A stretch of 64,000 nt of DNA from Pseudo-nitzschia pungens (taxonomy: Eukaryota; Bacillariophyta; Bacillariophyceae; Bacillariales; Bacillariaceae): assembly GCA_037355855.1 (NCBI GenBank), contig CM074762.1, forward strand, positions 1,798,001 to 1,862,000. The letters run 5' to 3'. The position numbers and the translations under genes were made by a program. Below, one piece after another: positions 41,363 to 53,788 of the stretch. The stretch's first letter is position 1; every line of letters begins with the position of its first letter. The notes beneath the pieces were generated by a model. It did no database searches and was not told where the DNA came from. It saw nothing but the letters and a program-made list of their open reading frames with translations.

Positions 41363-44290
41363 CTATTGCTTGAATCTTGCGCCCTCATCTTCCAATAATT
41401 TTCTAGCAACTTTTTGTTCTTCTCTATTGATGAAACTTTGAGCTTCTTGGCTGAAAACATACCCTTTCATCCTAACCACCATTCTCTGTAGAAGCATTTG
41501 AGTCAATATCATCCCTGCCGGATGATGAGAAAGCGTCATCATCAAATTTTTCTCCCACCCACATGCCCTTGGCACGACAGATTCTCAAGAGAGGAAGCCA
41601 GTTCTTCTCATCTGTTGCTAGTACTTTCGGGTTGCCAACGACGATCAGAAGTGCCTTCGCTCGGGTAGCGGCCGCGTTGAATCACTTCTCATTCGCAACA
41701 AAACCCAGATTGTACTCGCTATCGTGAGAAAAGAAGTCATTCTGCGACCTGACCGTAGAAATAATGAATACTCGGCGCTCCTGACCCTGTAAGGTTTCCA
41801 CCGAACCCGTTTAATTTTCAATCGCGTCAAATCAGCAAATACAACATCTCTTGGCAAGGTGAACATGATGGCAACCATTGGGAAGAGTGAACGAATACAA
41901 CCATATTACAATTATCTGACGAGCGTAAGGAGTGATAATGCCAATATTTTCTTGATTGATGTTGTGCTTTAAATTGTTTACTAAATCGTTGAAGAATTGA
42001 ACAACCACCACTGCTTCTTCGGGATTAAACCACGACCATTAATTCATGGGGATTTTCTCCGTGAATAACATTGAACAACACCGGGAACCCTTTCTTCGGT
42101 ATATAGTATGTTCCTATTTTGATATGCAATGTGTGGTAAATTTATCTCTGCATAGAACCAGTTGGTCACGATAAATAATCTCGAGCGGGAATTTCAAAAT
42201 ATCAGGGTGAGAACGACTGTGGTTGACAAGGAAGGTGACCATGTCTGATAGGTACGATTTGGCAACACAATCGTGGGCGTCTTCTACAATTCTGTACGCT
42301 GGACTTACCTTAATTATTCTTTGAATGTGCGATTGGTTCAAGTTGAATTTCTTACACAAGCCAGATGTTACATTTGGTCCTATCTGCATAGGATCCCATG
42401 CCAAAATCAACTGTTCCTTGGTACTCTTGAGACGGTATTCGATTAGATTTGAAACGACAGTACATCGAAATATTCGTCGGGGATGCCACCGCCGGTGCAC
42501 CAAAACCATGCGGCCATGTTAATAGTAGCAACAGGGATTAGCACAGATTGAATCTCCAATATCAGTTGGTTCGGTTCCATTGCCACTAGGCAATACGGCC
42601 GGAAAGCGGCAGGGATTTGGTCGATCGAACGTGTATATGCTAACACGCGTATCATCTTCGATGAAGGAAAACATTGTGACAACTTTTCAACAAGAATGCC
42701 TGTTGCATCATTGCCTAGAGGAACAAGCAAAATTTCAGCTTTGGCTGCCCCTACTGTTTTTTGTAAAATTCTTGGCATTACCGGATACACGCAACTTTGC
42801 AAGCTGTTACACAGCTTCTACAATCGTATTCTTTTTTCTGTGGTGTTTCGAAGTCAATAGTGGGTTTTGTACGCATCAAGTCCTCAACGATTTGCACTAT
42901 CGCTTCGATTACGTACCCTCTGGGCGGAGATCCAAAGACAACATACCACGTCTCTTCGCTCTTTGTCCAATGCACGGCCTCCATTATTGTCCGACGCCCA
43001 ACGAAGTTTTGCAGGGCACTGTCTCGATTGTCGAAAGGCTGTCACTATATCTTCTAGCATTGTCATTAGTATGGACTGTTTGATCGTTTGGGGTGTAGCG
43101 ATGATTCCGGGATGGGACTTTCGAAAAGGCGTGCGGGTGAAAGTGAATCGTACTCGTTCCACGCGATCAATACTGATTCGTGAAATTCCATCAGTACATC
43201 GAGCTGCTCTATTGTTCCGACCCGACCACTACATTCTTTGACTTTCAAACCCACTTCACAATTTTTCCAATGAGTATAGACAGTCGATCCTTCGCCAGCC
43301 TAGGGGCATGTAATTTGAACAAGCTACCTCGTCTCTCGAAAGCAACATTTTCCATGTCAAAAAGTTGAATATCCTCGTAGGCTTGCAATTTACTCGACCA
43401 AAATAGGTTCTGCCAAAAACATGTGTTCGAGTTAACAAATTCTTGGTCTGTTATGTACTCACTGTCAGAAAGTGGGGATTCTAGCGCTCCTTCCATTTCC
43501 TTCTTCTCCACCAATCATTTCGCATCGGATGGCACTGTCACCTCCTTCGTGGAAACACAATATTCCCATTCGAGAAAGGATTTTCGTCTCATTGCTTTCG
43601 TTTCTTTTTGTAGGCTGTTTTTGGTTAATTTTTGGTTAAAGTGCATCGTGCATATCCGCATTAACAGATCGCAATGAAATATTACGTGGCATAGAAAAAA
43701 AGTTTCGGCACTGCCAGACGCGTACTTGCGATTGAATACGAGAGTCAGCCTTGAACGGTAAACTGACGTTCATGTTGCTTGAAAGACCATCCGAACCCTT
43801 CTTTGGTCATTCTTTTCTATTATTTGAATCGAATTACGCGTGATCAGCCGAAAGCCTGTTTGCTCGGACTGCTAAATACCGCCTTCATCAATTCAATTTC
43901 CTCATTCGAGTATTCGTGATCGTTGGTATCCTACTCAAATTCATCGCGTGCAATTCCGAATCCGAGTTTGATATCTTAGTTCATAGGCATAACGCCGTGT
44001 TTGTTTTCCGCATGAGGACCAAGCAGCATGGGTTCGTCGCAAATAGATATATCCTATATGTTTGCGTGGAACTGTCTCATCTCTTCTCGCATTTTTCTCG
44101 TGCCGATTGCCGAAATTCGATCGGAACGAATGTTTTGCCATCGTCGGGGCGTGCAAAGTAACAGATCGCGCCGACCCCTTCTTATCGTCCCAATTTCGTG
44201 CGTTTTCGCTCTCATTTTCGCCATGACCAATGCCTCGGTTCCTTTCCATTCCTTTGAAGCATGGATGAAACATCGGCTAGAAGAAATGTA
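41363..44290 (-). pseudogene. Decayed MOV10/SDE3-type SF1 RNA helicase
   Basis: Minus-strand text, broken by stops and frameshifts, follows the order of an SDE3/MOV10 helicase. N-terminal to C-terminal: HEYSNEEIELMKAVFSS (near 43890); a beta-domain with EDIQLFDMENVAFERRG and KLHAPRLAKDRLSILIG; a Walker A region eroded to VVFGSPPRGYVIEAIVQIVE (near 42930); ILVEKLSQCFPSSKMIRVLA; IPDEYFDVLSF; LAWDPMQIGPNVTSGLCKKF; VNHSRSHPDIL; then [19 protein letters not shown] and a TGA (41682-41684) within the motif VI region just before FNAAATRAKALLIVVGNP. The GK[ST] of Walker A is gone. In eukaryotes this family works in RNA silencing and virus or transposon control. It is a pseudogene, best supported from 41500 to 43600. 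Confidence 0.82.
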
Positions 44291-44490
44291 CAAATCAAGT
44301 TGTCGTCAAGTTCCCGATCAACTCCCACTTCGATTGTCATGTGCATTCGCAGCGCCCTCATGGCATGACAAAAATCTTGTTGGAAATACAACTTCGTGCG
44401 TTCGTACGTACGAGTAAACCTTAATTACGTAAGGTTACTCGTCACTGTAAAAACCTTACTTTCGTGAGGAGGTATTTTCAATTGGAGCCT

Positions 44491-44634
44491 GGAACGCAGA
44501 TACGGTACGACAAACGAAGTCGAAGGGAACGCAGATACTGTACGGTAGGGTATTTTGAGTCGAAATAAAAAACTGGGGATAAATCCCTTCGACTTCGTTT
44601 GTCGTAATCTTACCGGTACCGGTATCTGCGTTCC
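44491..44634. repeat. Foldback inverted repeat
   Basis: Left arm 44491-44528 (GGAACGCAGATACGGTA then ACAAACGAAGTCGAAGGGA) faces right arm 44584-44634 in reverse complement, with a TTACCGGTACCGG insertion in the right arm. The loop repeats part of the left arm (AACGCAGATACTGTACG). Non-coding. Confidence 0.75.
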
Positions 44635-46218
44635 GAGCACCATTTTCAATTTTCAATTTCTCCGTGAAAATAATCATTACCGTACTCTACTACGGTACGT
44701 ATGTATGTACCCTTAGGGCAAGGCAAGTGCGAAAGGAAATGTAGGATCGTATGATCTGTACAATCGACCCAAGCCTACCATTGTCCAGTGCCGTAGTGAA
44801 CAGAGCTGAACAGTGAGGAATGAGCAGGTATTACAGTACAATGTAGAGCAGTAGGCAGAGTTGCTGAGCAAGGGTCTTTGGTACGGATACTATTCTCATT
44901 GTTTTCGCAAAGAGCGAGCCTTAAAGCTGTCTTCGTGAAGGACCGACAATGGCGGTCTGAGAAAAAGTTCCCACCCATTCCCACCCTTGCGATGCACCTT
45001 TGCAACTGCTTCTAGCATGGGACTTAAGCCCTGCTACGTGCAGTCACATATGCGATCACACTTTCTCTCTAGCAGCTTTGTTAGCCCGCCAAACCTATGT
45101 ATTATAGCTATTATACCTATACATAGGACAGCAGGTCCCACAGCTCCTAGGAGGGTTGGTCAACTAGCAACACGACACCTTCAGACCGGTAGTTGCTGGC
45201 CAGACGCCCCCGTGAATTGGGCGTAGCAGATTCTAGTACTTCGCAGGTCACCTAAAACTTTTCCTTCCTTCCCAAACCCAGTTGTTTCAATTTTGAGAGA
45301 ATCTATCAAACCTGAGGTCGCTCGCAGAAACAAAAATCACTCTTGGCTCAAGTTGCAAAGAATAATAATAATACGGTAAGTTACTTCATGCTGTCCTGCC
45401 GGTAACTTACCGAAGTAATTAAGTTCACCTCACTCGATTTTTGAAAATTCATTTGTCAAAATCAGACATCAACTTACTACCGTACGATGGATAAAAAAAA
45501 CACCAGATGATAGTAATAAATAGGAGGTTCTGTATTTAGAACAATTCACGAGAGTAACCTTAGTCAGGAGACACGATTGCAATTGAACCCCCGAGTGGTA
45601 GCGTGTACGATTCCTATGCCCCTTTTCGGACGGAACTTGTATTCTACTTCGTACTTCTTCGCCTCAGTACCGGTACGAATCTGGAAACAGTTTTTCACGG
45701 ACATGATGTTGGTCTTCGCGTAAGGCTTAGACGTTACTCTTAATAATCGTTTATAGTCACTTGCGGAGAGATTAGGTTACGAATAGAGGTGATAGTAACA
45801 AGTACACGTTGACAAAATAGTGCGGTAATATTTGATGTGATGGAAAAATAAGACGATCTAGCTTAAAGCACACCCTTTTCTGAAACGCGACCATAAATTA
45901 GACACTCAGTGCCTTAAGATGGATCTTCTCATGAAGTTTCTACTGATATGCCGATTGTTTTTAAAACAATGAACGCTCCTCCGCACAATTAGTATGAAAG
46001 TACGAAGTATTATGTGAAAACTAATTGCATTCCAAGACCCATGAAAAAAATGTGTACCGGTAAGCCTTACCGGACGACGCGTATTGATGATTTCAACTAA
46101 GACTTACGAAGTAGTTGACTTACGTTTGTTGCAGTGGGATCATACTACGTATACAGCAAGGAGCGCAATATGTACGGTACGGCACTTATTGTATTGCACA
46201 CAGGTCCTCTTTAATTTT
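44635..46218. other. Intergenic; less AT-rich, possibly structured patch at 45000-45240
   Basis: No protein gene is seen. The stretch 45000-45240 is richer in G/C than its surroundings and has small stems: CTCCTAGGAG, ACGCCC/GGGCGT around CCGTGAATT, and GCCAG/CTGGC-type pairing. It could be a non-coding RNA or chance; nothing matches a known snRNA or tRNA by eye. Motif copies lie near 45373-45410 and 46060. Confidence 0.35.
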
Positions 46219-46311
46219 ACTACGGAATTCCTATCAGCTGTCCCCCGTCTTCCGTAGAAACGAGTAGTTGGGGATGTAGAACCGGGGGACAGCTGATAGG
46301 AATTTCGTAGT
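46219..46311. mobile_element. 93-bp foldback MITE, copy A (inverted)
   Basis: Ends ACTACGGAATTCCTATCAG / CTGATAGGAATTTCGTAGT, with the inner arms CTGTCCCCC/GGGGGACAG. The interior (GTAGAAACGAGTAGTTGGGG) is the reverse complement of the interiors of copies B and C. The length equals the other two copies exactly. Confidence 0.88.
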
Positions 46312-46376
46312 AGTTGTTTTTCAATTCTTCCTTCTTCAAAATTATTATACACCCTGTTTCAATAGATGTTATTATT

Positions 46377-46469
46377 ACTACAAAGTTCTTATCAGCTGTC
46401 CCCGGGTTCTGCGTCCCCGACTACTATGTTCTACTGAAACCCGGGGACAGCTGATAGGAATTCTGTAGT
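46377..46469. mobile_element. 93-bp foldback MITE, copy B
   Basis: Starts ACTACAAAGTTCTTATCAG, continues CTGTCCCCGGGTTC, and ends AACCCGGGGACAGCTGATAG then GAATTCTGTAGT. The arms pair over about 30 bp. Almost identical to copy C. Confidence 0.88.
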
Positions 46470-46633
46470 AAGTAAAAATTTCGTGAGACCTCGTTGAGTT
46501 CTGCGACGGTAAAACCTTATGTTTTTCGAACGATGAGAACGTGCCAGAGTCTTTTGTTTTGTTGTCGTTCCTTCTTTTGCGAACAATTCGCTTTTCAAGA
46601 AGAACAGATTACGTCGATATTATCTTGTAACGT

Positions 46634-46726
46634 ACTACGAAGTTCTTATCAGCTGTCCCCGGGTTCTACGTCCCCGACTACTAATTTCTACTGAAACCCG
46701 GGGACAGCTGATAGGAATTCTGTAGT
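46634..46726. mobile_element. 93-bp foldback MITE, copy C
   Basis: Same architecture and orientation as copy B, with a handful of substitutions (GTTCTACGTCCCCGACTAC interior). All three copies sit within 508 bp. Confidence 0.88.
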
Positions 46727-47196
46727 ATGTACAAAAAGTACTTATGGAATAATGTTTTGTCGTGACCTGGTTCATACTGACAACTTCAGAGAACAGGGGG
46801 ACGACTTTTAACAATAATTAACGGTACCGGATTTCATCGGAAATACTGCTTTTCAATACACAAAAATTTCTTTTAAGTGCCGCCAGCTTTATGGACCATC
46901 GACTGAACTTTTCTTACTTCCTCTTCAGCTTCCTGTATGAGCACAGTACGTACTGTGTAGATATTCTAACACGTGTCTTGGTGTTTCGAAAGAAAAAAAC
47001 ATATCTCCGATGTCATGAAGACAACATAGAGTCACATCCCATACACAACATTGAATGCAAAAGCAAAGTAAGCACCTACCATCAAACTCAAACAACAACG
47101 CAAACGCACTTTGACTCAGGTTCATAGATACCTGCTACTTGTCTAACATCGAAAGCCTCTCAATCCGATTTGAATCAAATACGCAATTTGTTGAGG
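46727..47196. other. Upstream region of the fusion gene
   Basis: Promoter and leader side of the gene beginning at 47197. No distinct element is recognised. Confidence 0.4.
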
Positions 47197-50100
47197 ATGA
47201 CGATTGGAACAGAAGCAAAGCCGTTTGGCATCAATGTCATTGACCACGAAGTGGAGGAATGCGATCCAGCGACGAACCAAATCTATGAAACACAGCCATT
47301 GCCATCCGAAAACTCCGATGCGCTACTCAAAGGTTCTGCAACGAAGATCGCCGATACGATAAAAAACTGTACGCCCTCGAGTTACGCGTACTCCTCAAGT
47401 GCGGATGCAGGCAGGGACCACATTCGTCTCAAGATGAGCGCCACCACTAGCAGCTCAGTACACCAAAGTGTTCTTTTCTCGAGGAAGATGCCTTCCCTAT
47501 TGCATCAACTGCCATGTTTTTCGGGCACCTCAAGGGATCCGCCGTCATCAATACCTACAACAGGTGTCTCTTTGGCTTCTGCCCTTACGAAGTCTGCTCT
47601 GAACGTAGTCGAGCGAGACAACATCGGCGAATTCAAAGCTTACGAGGGCAATGAAGACGAGGGATCAACACAATCTTTGGAAACACAGGACTATTCACTT
47701 TGTCCATCGCTAAGACCACTTGATTCCAAGGAAAAAGCAAAGGCAGAGGCCCAAAGAAAAAAAGAAGACATGCAGACATCTGTCACAAACTCGACCGACA
47801 TGATCAATACGAAGACTTTGAACAACAACCACGTTGTACTGAACCTCGACAAGATCGACCTCGATAACATCACGATTGAGGATCTACGCGGATTGGAGGT
47901 TGCAGATGGCGATATTTTGCGTGCCAGGCATCTGAACAAACTTTCTTGCATGGAACGTGAACACGTCTTGCAAGACATACACTGCGTTGCTGATCTGATA
48001 GAGGAAAAAAACAGTAGCCTTTTCATCGAAGAATCACTCCAGAAACTGAAAATCGAGATCGGTAAAGAAATACTACTACGGAAGGAGAAACAGTTGCCCA
48101 GCAAGAAGGAAAACAATAACGTGAACAGCGATAAAGGCAACCCAAAAATCCGAGAACAGTTAAAACAGAAGAATGCACCTTCTCGTCAAGAAATCCCAGC
48201 TCTCGAAGAACAGTTGGGAAAGGTTCAATACAGACTTAATCAATTGGTCCAGTGCACCAACGATTCGGAGAACAACAACGAAACTGGCCCTGATTTTCTT
48301 CCCGAAAAACAACTCTCTGCGAAGAACCATCCCATGTTCGGAAAACTTCGAGACATCGGTGGTTTTGGATCCTTGGCATTTGGGCGTAGCTCTGCCTTCA
48401 ACAGTCGAAATAGTCATCATGCAACCGGTATCTTCACATCTTCTTCTGGATTCGGCTCCTCGTTCTTCAGTCCAACAACAGCCATGGCTTCAACATCTAG
48501 TCACAAAACCCCAATTTCAAAAGAGGCCGAACTAGATGTTGCCGTTCTGAACTCGAAAGACTCTCTTGCGTACGAACAGGCAATGGCACAATGCCGTAGC
48601 CGACGGCGAGAGCGTAACAACAGCTTGTTTCGGCCAAGTTCGAACGACAGCGAAGGTAATGAGTTGGACGAAGATCTATACATCGATGTTGAGCATCGAG
48701 ATTTTCAGTTGTCCTTTCTCCGTGCAGAACGGTACGATACGAAGAAGGCTGCAAAACGCTTTATCGATTACTTTGAGGAAAAAAGAAGGCTATTTGGCAC
48801 TGATTTTCTAACAACGAAGATTCAACTCAAGGATCTAGATGTCGAGACCAAGGATTGCTTAGAATCTGGTCAGATCCAATTGCTTTCGGAGCGGGATAGG
48901 TACGTTAGATCCTGAGTTCATGCTTTTCGGATTGTTTCGTTTGGTAAATTTATCCACGGTATCATAGGAGGCCCTGGTACACTTCGATCGCTTTTCGGGT
49001 ACAAGTACAATGTCATGGAATGATACCCCTGGCACGGTTTGAATTAATGTCACAGAGTAATTTTTTATGGATTAAGGTTTACTGAACATATGATGTGAAC
49101 AGGAGTTCCAAACCATAAATGATTTCTCATTTGTGCGACCTACAGCTGTTTGCCGGAAGTCGATGAGCGGGACACCTTTCATTTTTTTGTTATGTAATTT
49201 CTCACCTCGGGACTGTTCTTGATCTCACATCATTCTTCTGTTTCTTTTCGCACTTATGGTACGCCACGTACTCTACCAACATATGAACATAACTACTATG
49301 ACACGATACGATACGATACGATCCAATCATTCAAAATCAACCACTCGACCACGCAATTGTTATTCATTGTATTTTGTTGTTCTTTCGAATTGCAATTCTT
49401 CATGTGAACTCTAAACACAGAGCGGGGAGAGCTTTGGTCGTCTTCACCAAAAGAATCTCCACCAATAGCGAGTATCACAAGAACGAGGACAGCATCCTTC
49501 GTGCCTTCTGGATTTTGAGTTCGATCGCTCTCGAAGACGAAGAAACAGAGAGGAAGGGCGCTGTTCTTGTATATTACACCATAGGTGCAAGTGATAGTGT
49601 CGAACGTCATGGTGTAGATGACCACCGCAGCAGAATTGGGGAACTTGGAAATGTTCTCGATGCATTGCCGATGCGAGTTGCAGCCATCCATTGGTGTGTC
49701 GAAAATGTAGCCATGAAGCAAGCAGCAAACTTGTCCGCGATGATGCTCGGCAGATCAAACTTTGTTCGTGTCCGGTGCCATTCCGGTTCGGACAGAGATG
49801 TCCAATATGATTTGATGACTTTTGGTATTCCAACTAATTTGTTTCCTGTTTCCATGTCAGGAGAAGTCAACGTATCGCGCCATACGGAGTTCCTGCGTAG
49901 ACGAAAGAAAATGGAAGCTTCCTCGTTTTTGAGCAAGGCTCTTGCGTTAATTGAAGCCCCTATCATAGACGACTGTTTCACTCTCGAAGTCAACGATGGA
50001 CAAGACCCAGACACGGCGATAGGACCTCCCTCTCCGCTAGGTGTTGGGAGAGATCCCTTTCTGACTCCGACTATAGTTCCTTTGGAAAGTCGAAGCCATA

Positions 50101-50783
50101 ACAGTCCAAACAGTCCATCCATCAGTTTCAACCAACAGCAGCACCACTGTCAATACCAGCCGCGGCAAGATCATGATCATTTCGAACACTGCAGAAAGTC
50201 AGATGATTTTGGCTACAACGAAAACAACAAAAATACGCGACCTGCATCGTTCAACGATTCATTTAGCTTAATGGGAAATCACAGTTCAATGCAAGTCCAA
50301 ACGTCGATGCAACAATCTCATCAGTCACACCATATGGGAGTTGACATGGGTATGGGTGTAGTGCCACAGTTTCAGCAGGAGCATCAACGTAGTGAAGAGA
50401 TCACTTCGTCCAAGTCTGGAATTCCATTCTCAACAGAACCCGTTCTTGTTCCTGGCGAATTAGACATTCTTCTCGGACGGGGACGCGGCGCGCAAAATCA
50501 CAAGGGAAACATTCATTACCGCAATGTTGTAGAAACCTTCCGATCCCGATACGAACAAATCCCTCAGAAGGGTGCAAAGACTCAACTCATCCGTGAGGTT
50601 GTTGCTGTGATATACGACAACGGGGGAAGATTCTTGAAGCAGGATGGTTTCGGTCGATGGATCCCTGTTGATCCGGAGGTTGCTCGAGACAAGGTTAGTC
50701 ATTCCTTCCGTAACCAAAAGAGGTTGTCAGTCGGAGGTAATAGCACCGGTGAATCCAGGAAACGTTCTCGAGATGAAAATTGA
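47197..50783 (+). CDS. Predicted fusion: Sec14-like region plus DUF6824, 2 exons
   Basis: Two long open stretches can be joined by a GT-AG intron (48900-49420, 521 bp), giving 1021 residues. Exon 1 (47197-48899) ends LLSERDR and exon 2 (49421-50783) continues AGRALVVFTKRIS, so the junction falls in what looks like one conserved block: FQLSFLRAERYDTKKAAKRF, EEKRRLFGTDFL, RDRAGRA. A CRAL-TRIO/Sec14-like segment follows (RVAAIHWCVENVAM, YDLMTFGIPTNLFPV, GEVN). Near 915-1003 is DUF6824 (DILLGRGRGAQNHKGNIHY, then GRFLKQDGFGRWIPVDPE), a probable DNA- or protein-binding module typical of diatoms. The first ~480 residues are disordered with a central coiled-coil-like stretch. Without splicing, exon 1 stops at 48915. 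If two genes, the second lacks a good start. Confidence 0.7.
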
Positions 50784-53329
50784 CTGGCTGAAAATTTTCG
50801 TGGATGCGCACCCGAACGCAATCTGAAGCGAGCACTATCATTAACTGTGCAACTGCCTTCTTTCTCCATCAGTCTGCACTGTGCACTTTAGTTGTTTCTA
50901 TATTTGTATTTTTACGCACGCATCAATGGTTTGATGTCACAATTTTAACGCAAGCATATATTATACGTTTTGATTTTGAAGAAGAAAAATCGTGCATTTA
51001 TCAATTTTCTTGTATGAGCACTTATTTTGGAACACAGAGTCAAGGGTTCATTGTTTCTGGCAGACGAAGAGTTGTTGTTTCATTCATACCCATTTTTTTC
51101 CTGCGTACGAAAGCGTTACGCACTATTTCCAACGTCTATCTCTACACTCCAGAGTGGACACGCAATGAGTTACTTGCCTTCGCAGATGCCATGAAAAACG
51201 ATTTACCGAATACTAAAAAGTAATATGCATGTAGTCTCCAGGACCATGGCAAAACCCGTCATGAATAATATCAAGAAAATATTACTTGTGAGCAATTATT
51301 TTTCCGTCATCATCCTTCTCTCTGTTCTTCTCAGTGATTTCTTTCCGCATCTTGAACCATGCTCTGTAAATCTCATCTCACTTGATCGGTGCTTTACAAT
51401 ACATATTGCATGTATGCGCCCTAGAATCTTCTATATACCATGGCACAACGCTCACAATTATGGCGGCAAGGAAGGCGACCCAACCGTCGAAACTCTTGTC
51501 TCACGTAAAGACAAAAACTAAGAATGATTACTTCAGTCCCTTTGTCGGTCATCTCCATGACCGCTTCCACTACAGGATCGATATCCTTGTTTGGTACCAA
51601 AATACCAACCAAACTTCTTCTGAAACAGTTCTCAATCCCCAAAGCCTCAACCTTTAGCTAAACAAAACATACCTTCAATCGAAAAAGTTCGCGCTTCCAA
51701 CCTCTGCTGGAAAAGCTATTTTGCAGCGATCTACGGGAAGGATTACACAAGCCCCACTTCTAAGTGTCGATTTGGTGAATATGAAAGTATGCTCTATTCA
51801 TTAAAGAAAGCGATGGGCCCTACTAGTAGCATATTTCAACTAGTAACTGTTTGTACTACTGCTCAAAAATACAGAAGTAAAGAGACGTCTTACTACACAT
51901 GAAGCCTGCTACATTCAACAGAACTAGTATAAAAAAGTGGAGAAGGTAATTACTAGCGCTGTGCGGCTAGACCAGTACAGTTATGGATGTAAATAATGAT
52001 GATAAAACGAGTACTGTATCAAGAAGACGAAGGAAAGAGAACCTTTGTCACTTTTCGACTTTCGTCCTGTTTCAGAACACAAACAACTTCACCGAAGTAA
52101 TTTTATGATTTCGATTTTGAATAACGACTACACGTACGGTACGTACGTTAGCCTTCGCTCCTACGGTAGTCGTAATTTATGGGTCGAAAGAATAATCCAA
52201 AGTACAAAGAATTGCCTGACGCTTGATGTGAGATCTTTTTGCAAAATACAGTATCAGCTCAATCAATAAACGGGTTTCAAATCTTACCGTACGGGAAAGT
52301 AGAATCAATGATCCAAATACGAAGTACTAGTAATAAATACAGTACAATTAACAGTTATCAATGTCATGTTGTGTTCCTTTCTGTTGTTCGTCACCCAAAT
52401 TCACCTTGCGACTAAAACTATCCAAGACTGTCGGATCGAAATTAGACAAAAAATACTACGAAGTACGTACGTAATTAGTGGAGTTGTAAAAATTGGAATT
52501 TTCATAGCATTTTTAGAACGTAGCTCTTACTTCGGCAGAAGAGGGTGTCTGAGGGTGAAGAAATGTGAAAAAGTGGTATAAAAATGTTTCTTATGGTAGG
52601 GTTCTACGGAAATTTGAACATTTAAAAAGAAATTAGAATGACCGAAAAAGAGATGAACCACTGAATATTATCGAATATTATCATAAATGAGAACACGTAA
52701 AAAGAAATAGAAAAACCGAGAAACAGGTAATCCACTGACAGGTCAATGCAAAACTACATGAACGAATACATAAATAAATAGCATATTACAATCAATTTCC
52801 GACCTAGTAGTAAACGTTATGGACACTTACAACTCCACACGCTTACCGGAGGCGCCAATAATAATAGTACGGTACCGTACTCGTCCGAGTACGGTAAGGT
52901 ACGTATTACTACAGCACGAGTTTCCACAATATGAAGGTTTCAACACTGAAAAGGCTTCATAGAGTAGTACTGAATCGCCACAATTTTATCGCCTTAACAA
53001 CCCATCATAAAGATTCGACGCAGTCTTCCATCGTCGAATGCGCAACCTTTCTTCACAAGAATGCATACATAAGATAAACGATTTTGTGGAAGGCAGGTCG
53101 GATGGGTTCGGGTGTTCCTAGCAGAGTTAAAAGTCCAGGATAACGCCTCGCGTGACGTAAATCCTCCAACTGACGTGACAAAAGCTTATGGGTTGACTGT
53201 GTCAACAAGAAACGGAGCTGTATTTGATAACAGTTGTTGGTGGAAACCCTCAACAGATTTCAAAGACCATTCCCTCCACGTTGCTTATTCAACAGGGGAC
53301 CAAAAAAATTTCAAAGGAATTTCTTTGCC
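50784..53329. other. Gap; one exon-like fragment
   Basis: 2.5 kb without a convincing gene. The minus-strand stretch 51421-51642 contains a protein-like run (NCFRRSLVGILVPNKDIDPV, then VMEMTDKGTEVIIL) without a start codon; it may be a relic exon. The rest is AT-rich, with TTACTAGTAG-like and motif-like elements (near 52870). Confidence 0.35.
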
Positions 53330-53788
53330 ATGCGTTCGACAAAGGATGATATGTTTCGAGAGGGAATTATTCCCTCATGGAAGGAAGAACAACCTCCCTC
53401 AGAAGCCATGTTTCCCCGTAAGACACCAAGTTCCTCTATTCCACGTTCTTTGGGACGATGGTCAACTGGTATCCGGGACTCTATCGAGGATGATAAAAGT
53501 TTGCATCATATTTTTTCCTACAACAAAAATGTGATGAGAAATCAAACAGTTCAATTGACCAAGGAGCTATCTCTAAGTGGACATACTTTTCGGGGAGACA
53601 GTAATGCATTGTCACATGACACAACATCGCAACGTCGTTCTCTGTTCGGAAGTTTGACACCAATAGATCATCGAGGTTTGATTCCTTCGCAAAGGGTTCC
53701 TTCCAAAGATTGCATAGAAAACTTGACGGGCAAAACGCAAAGCAATATGGCATATCAAAAAGCAAGCAGAACTTCCAATGGAAGATAA
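53330..53788 (+). CDS. Hypothetical 152-residue protein
   Basis: An ATG-initiated open frame of 152 codons: RSTKDDMFREGIIPSWKEEQ, PRKTPSSSIPRSLGRWSTG, LSLSGHTFRGDSNALSHDT, ending QKASRTSNGR. It is hydrophilic, has no membrane helix or signal, and composition suggests coding sequence but only moderately. Open frames continue upstream to 53234 without an ATG, so an upstream exon is possible. No family recognised. Confidence 0.4.
   Translation: MRSTKDDMFREGIIPSWKEEQPPSEAMFPRKTPSSSIPRSLGRWSTGIRDSIEDDKSLHHIFSYNKNVMRNQTVQLTKELSLSGHTFRGDSNALSHDTTSQRRSLFGSLTPIDHRGLIPSQRVPSKDCIENLTGKTQSNMAYQKASRTSNGR

Noticed and set aside
51421..51642. Minus-strand exon-like peptide
   Set aside because: No start codon or splice partner could be found; kept only as a remark in the gap.
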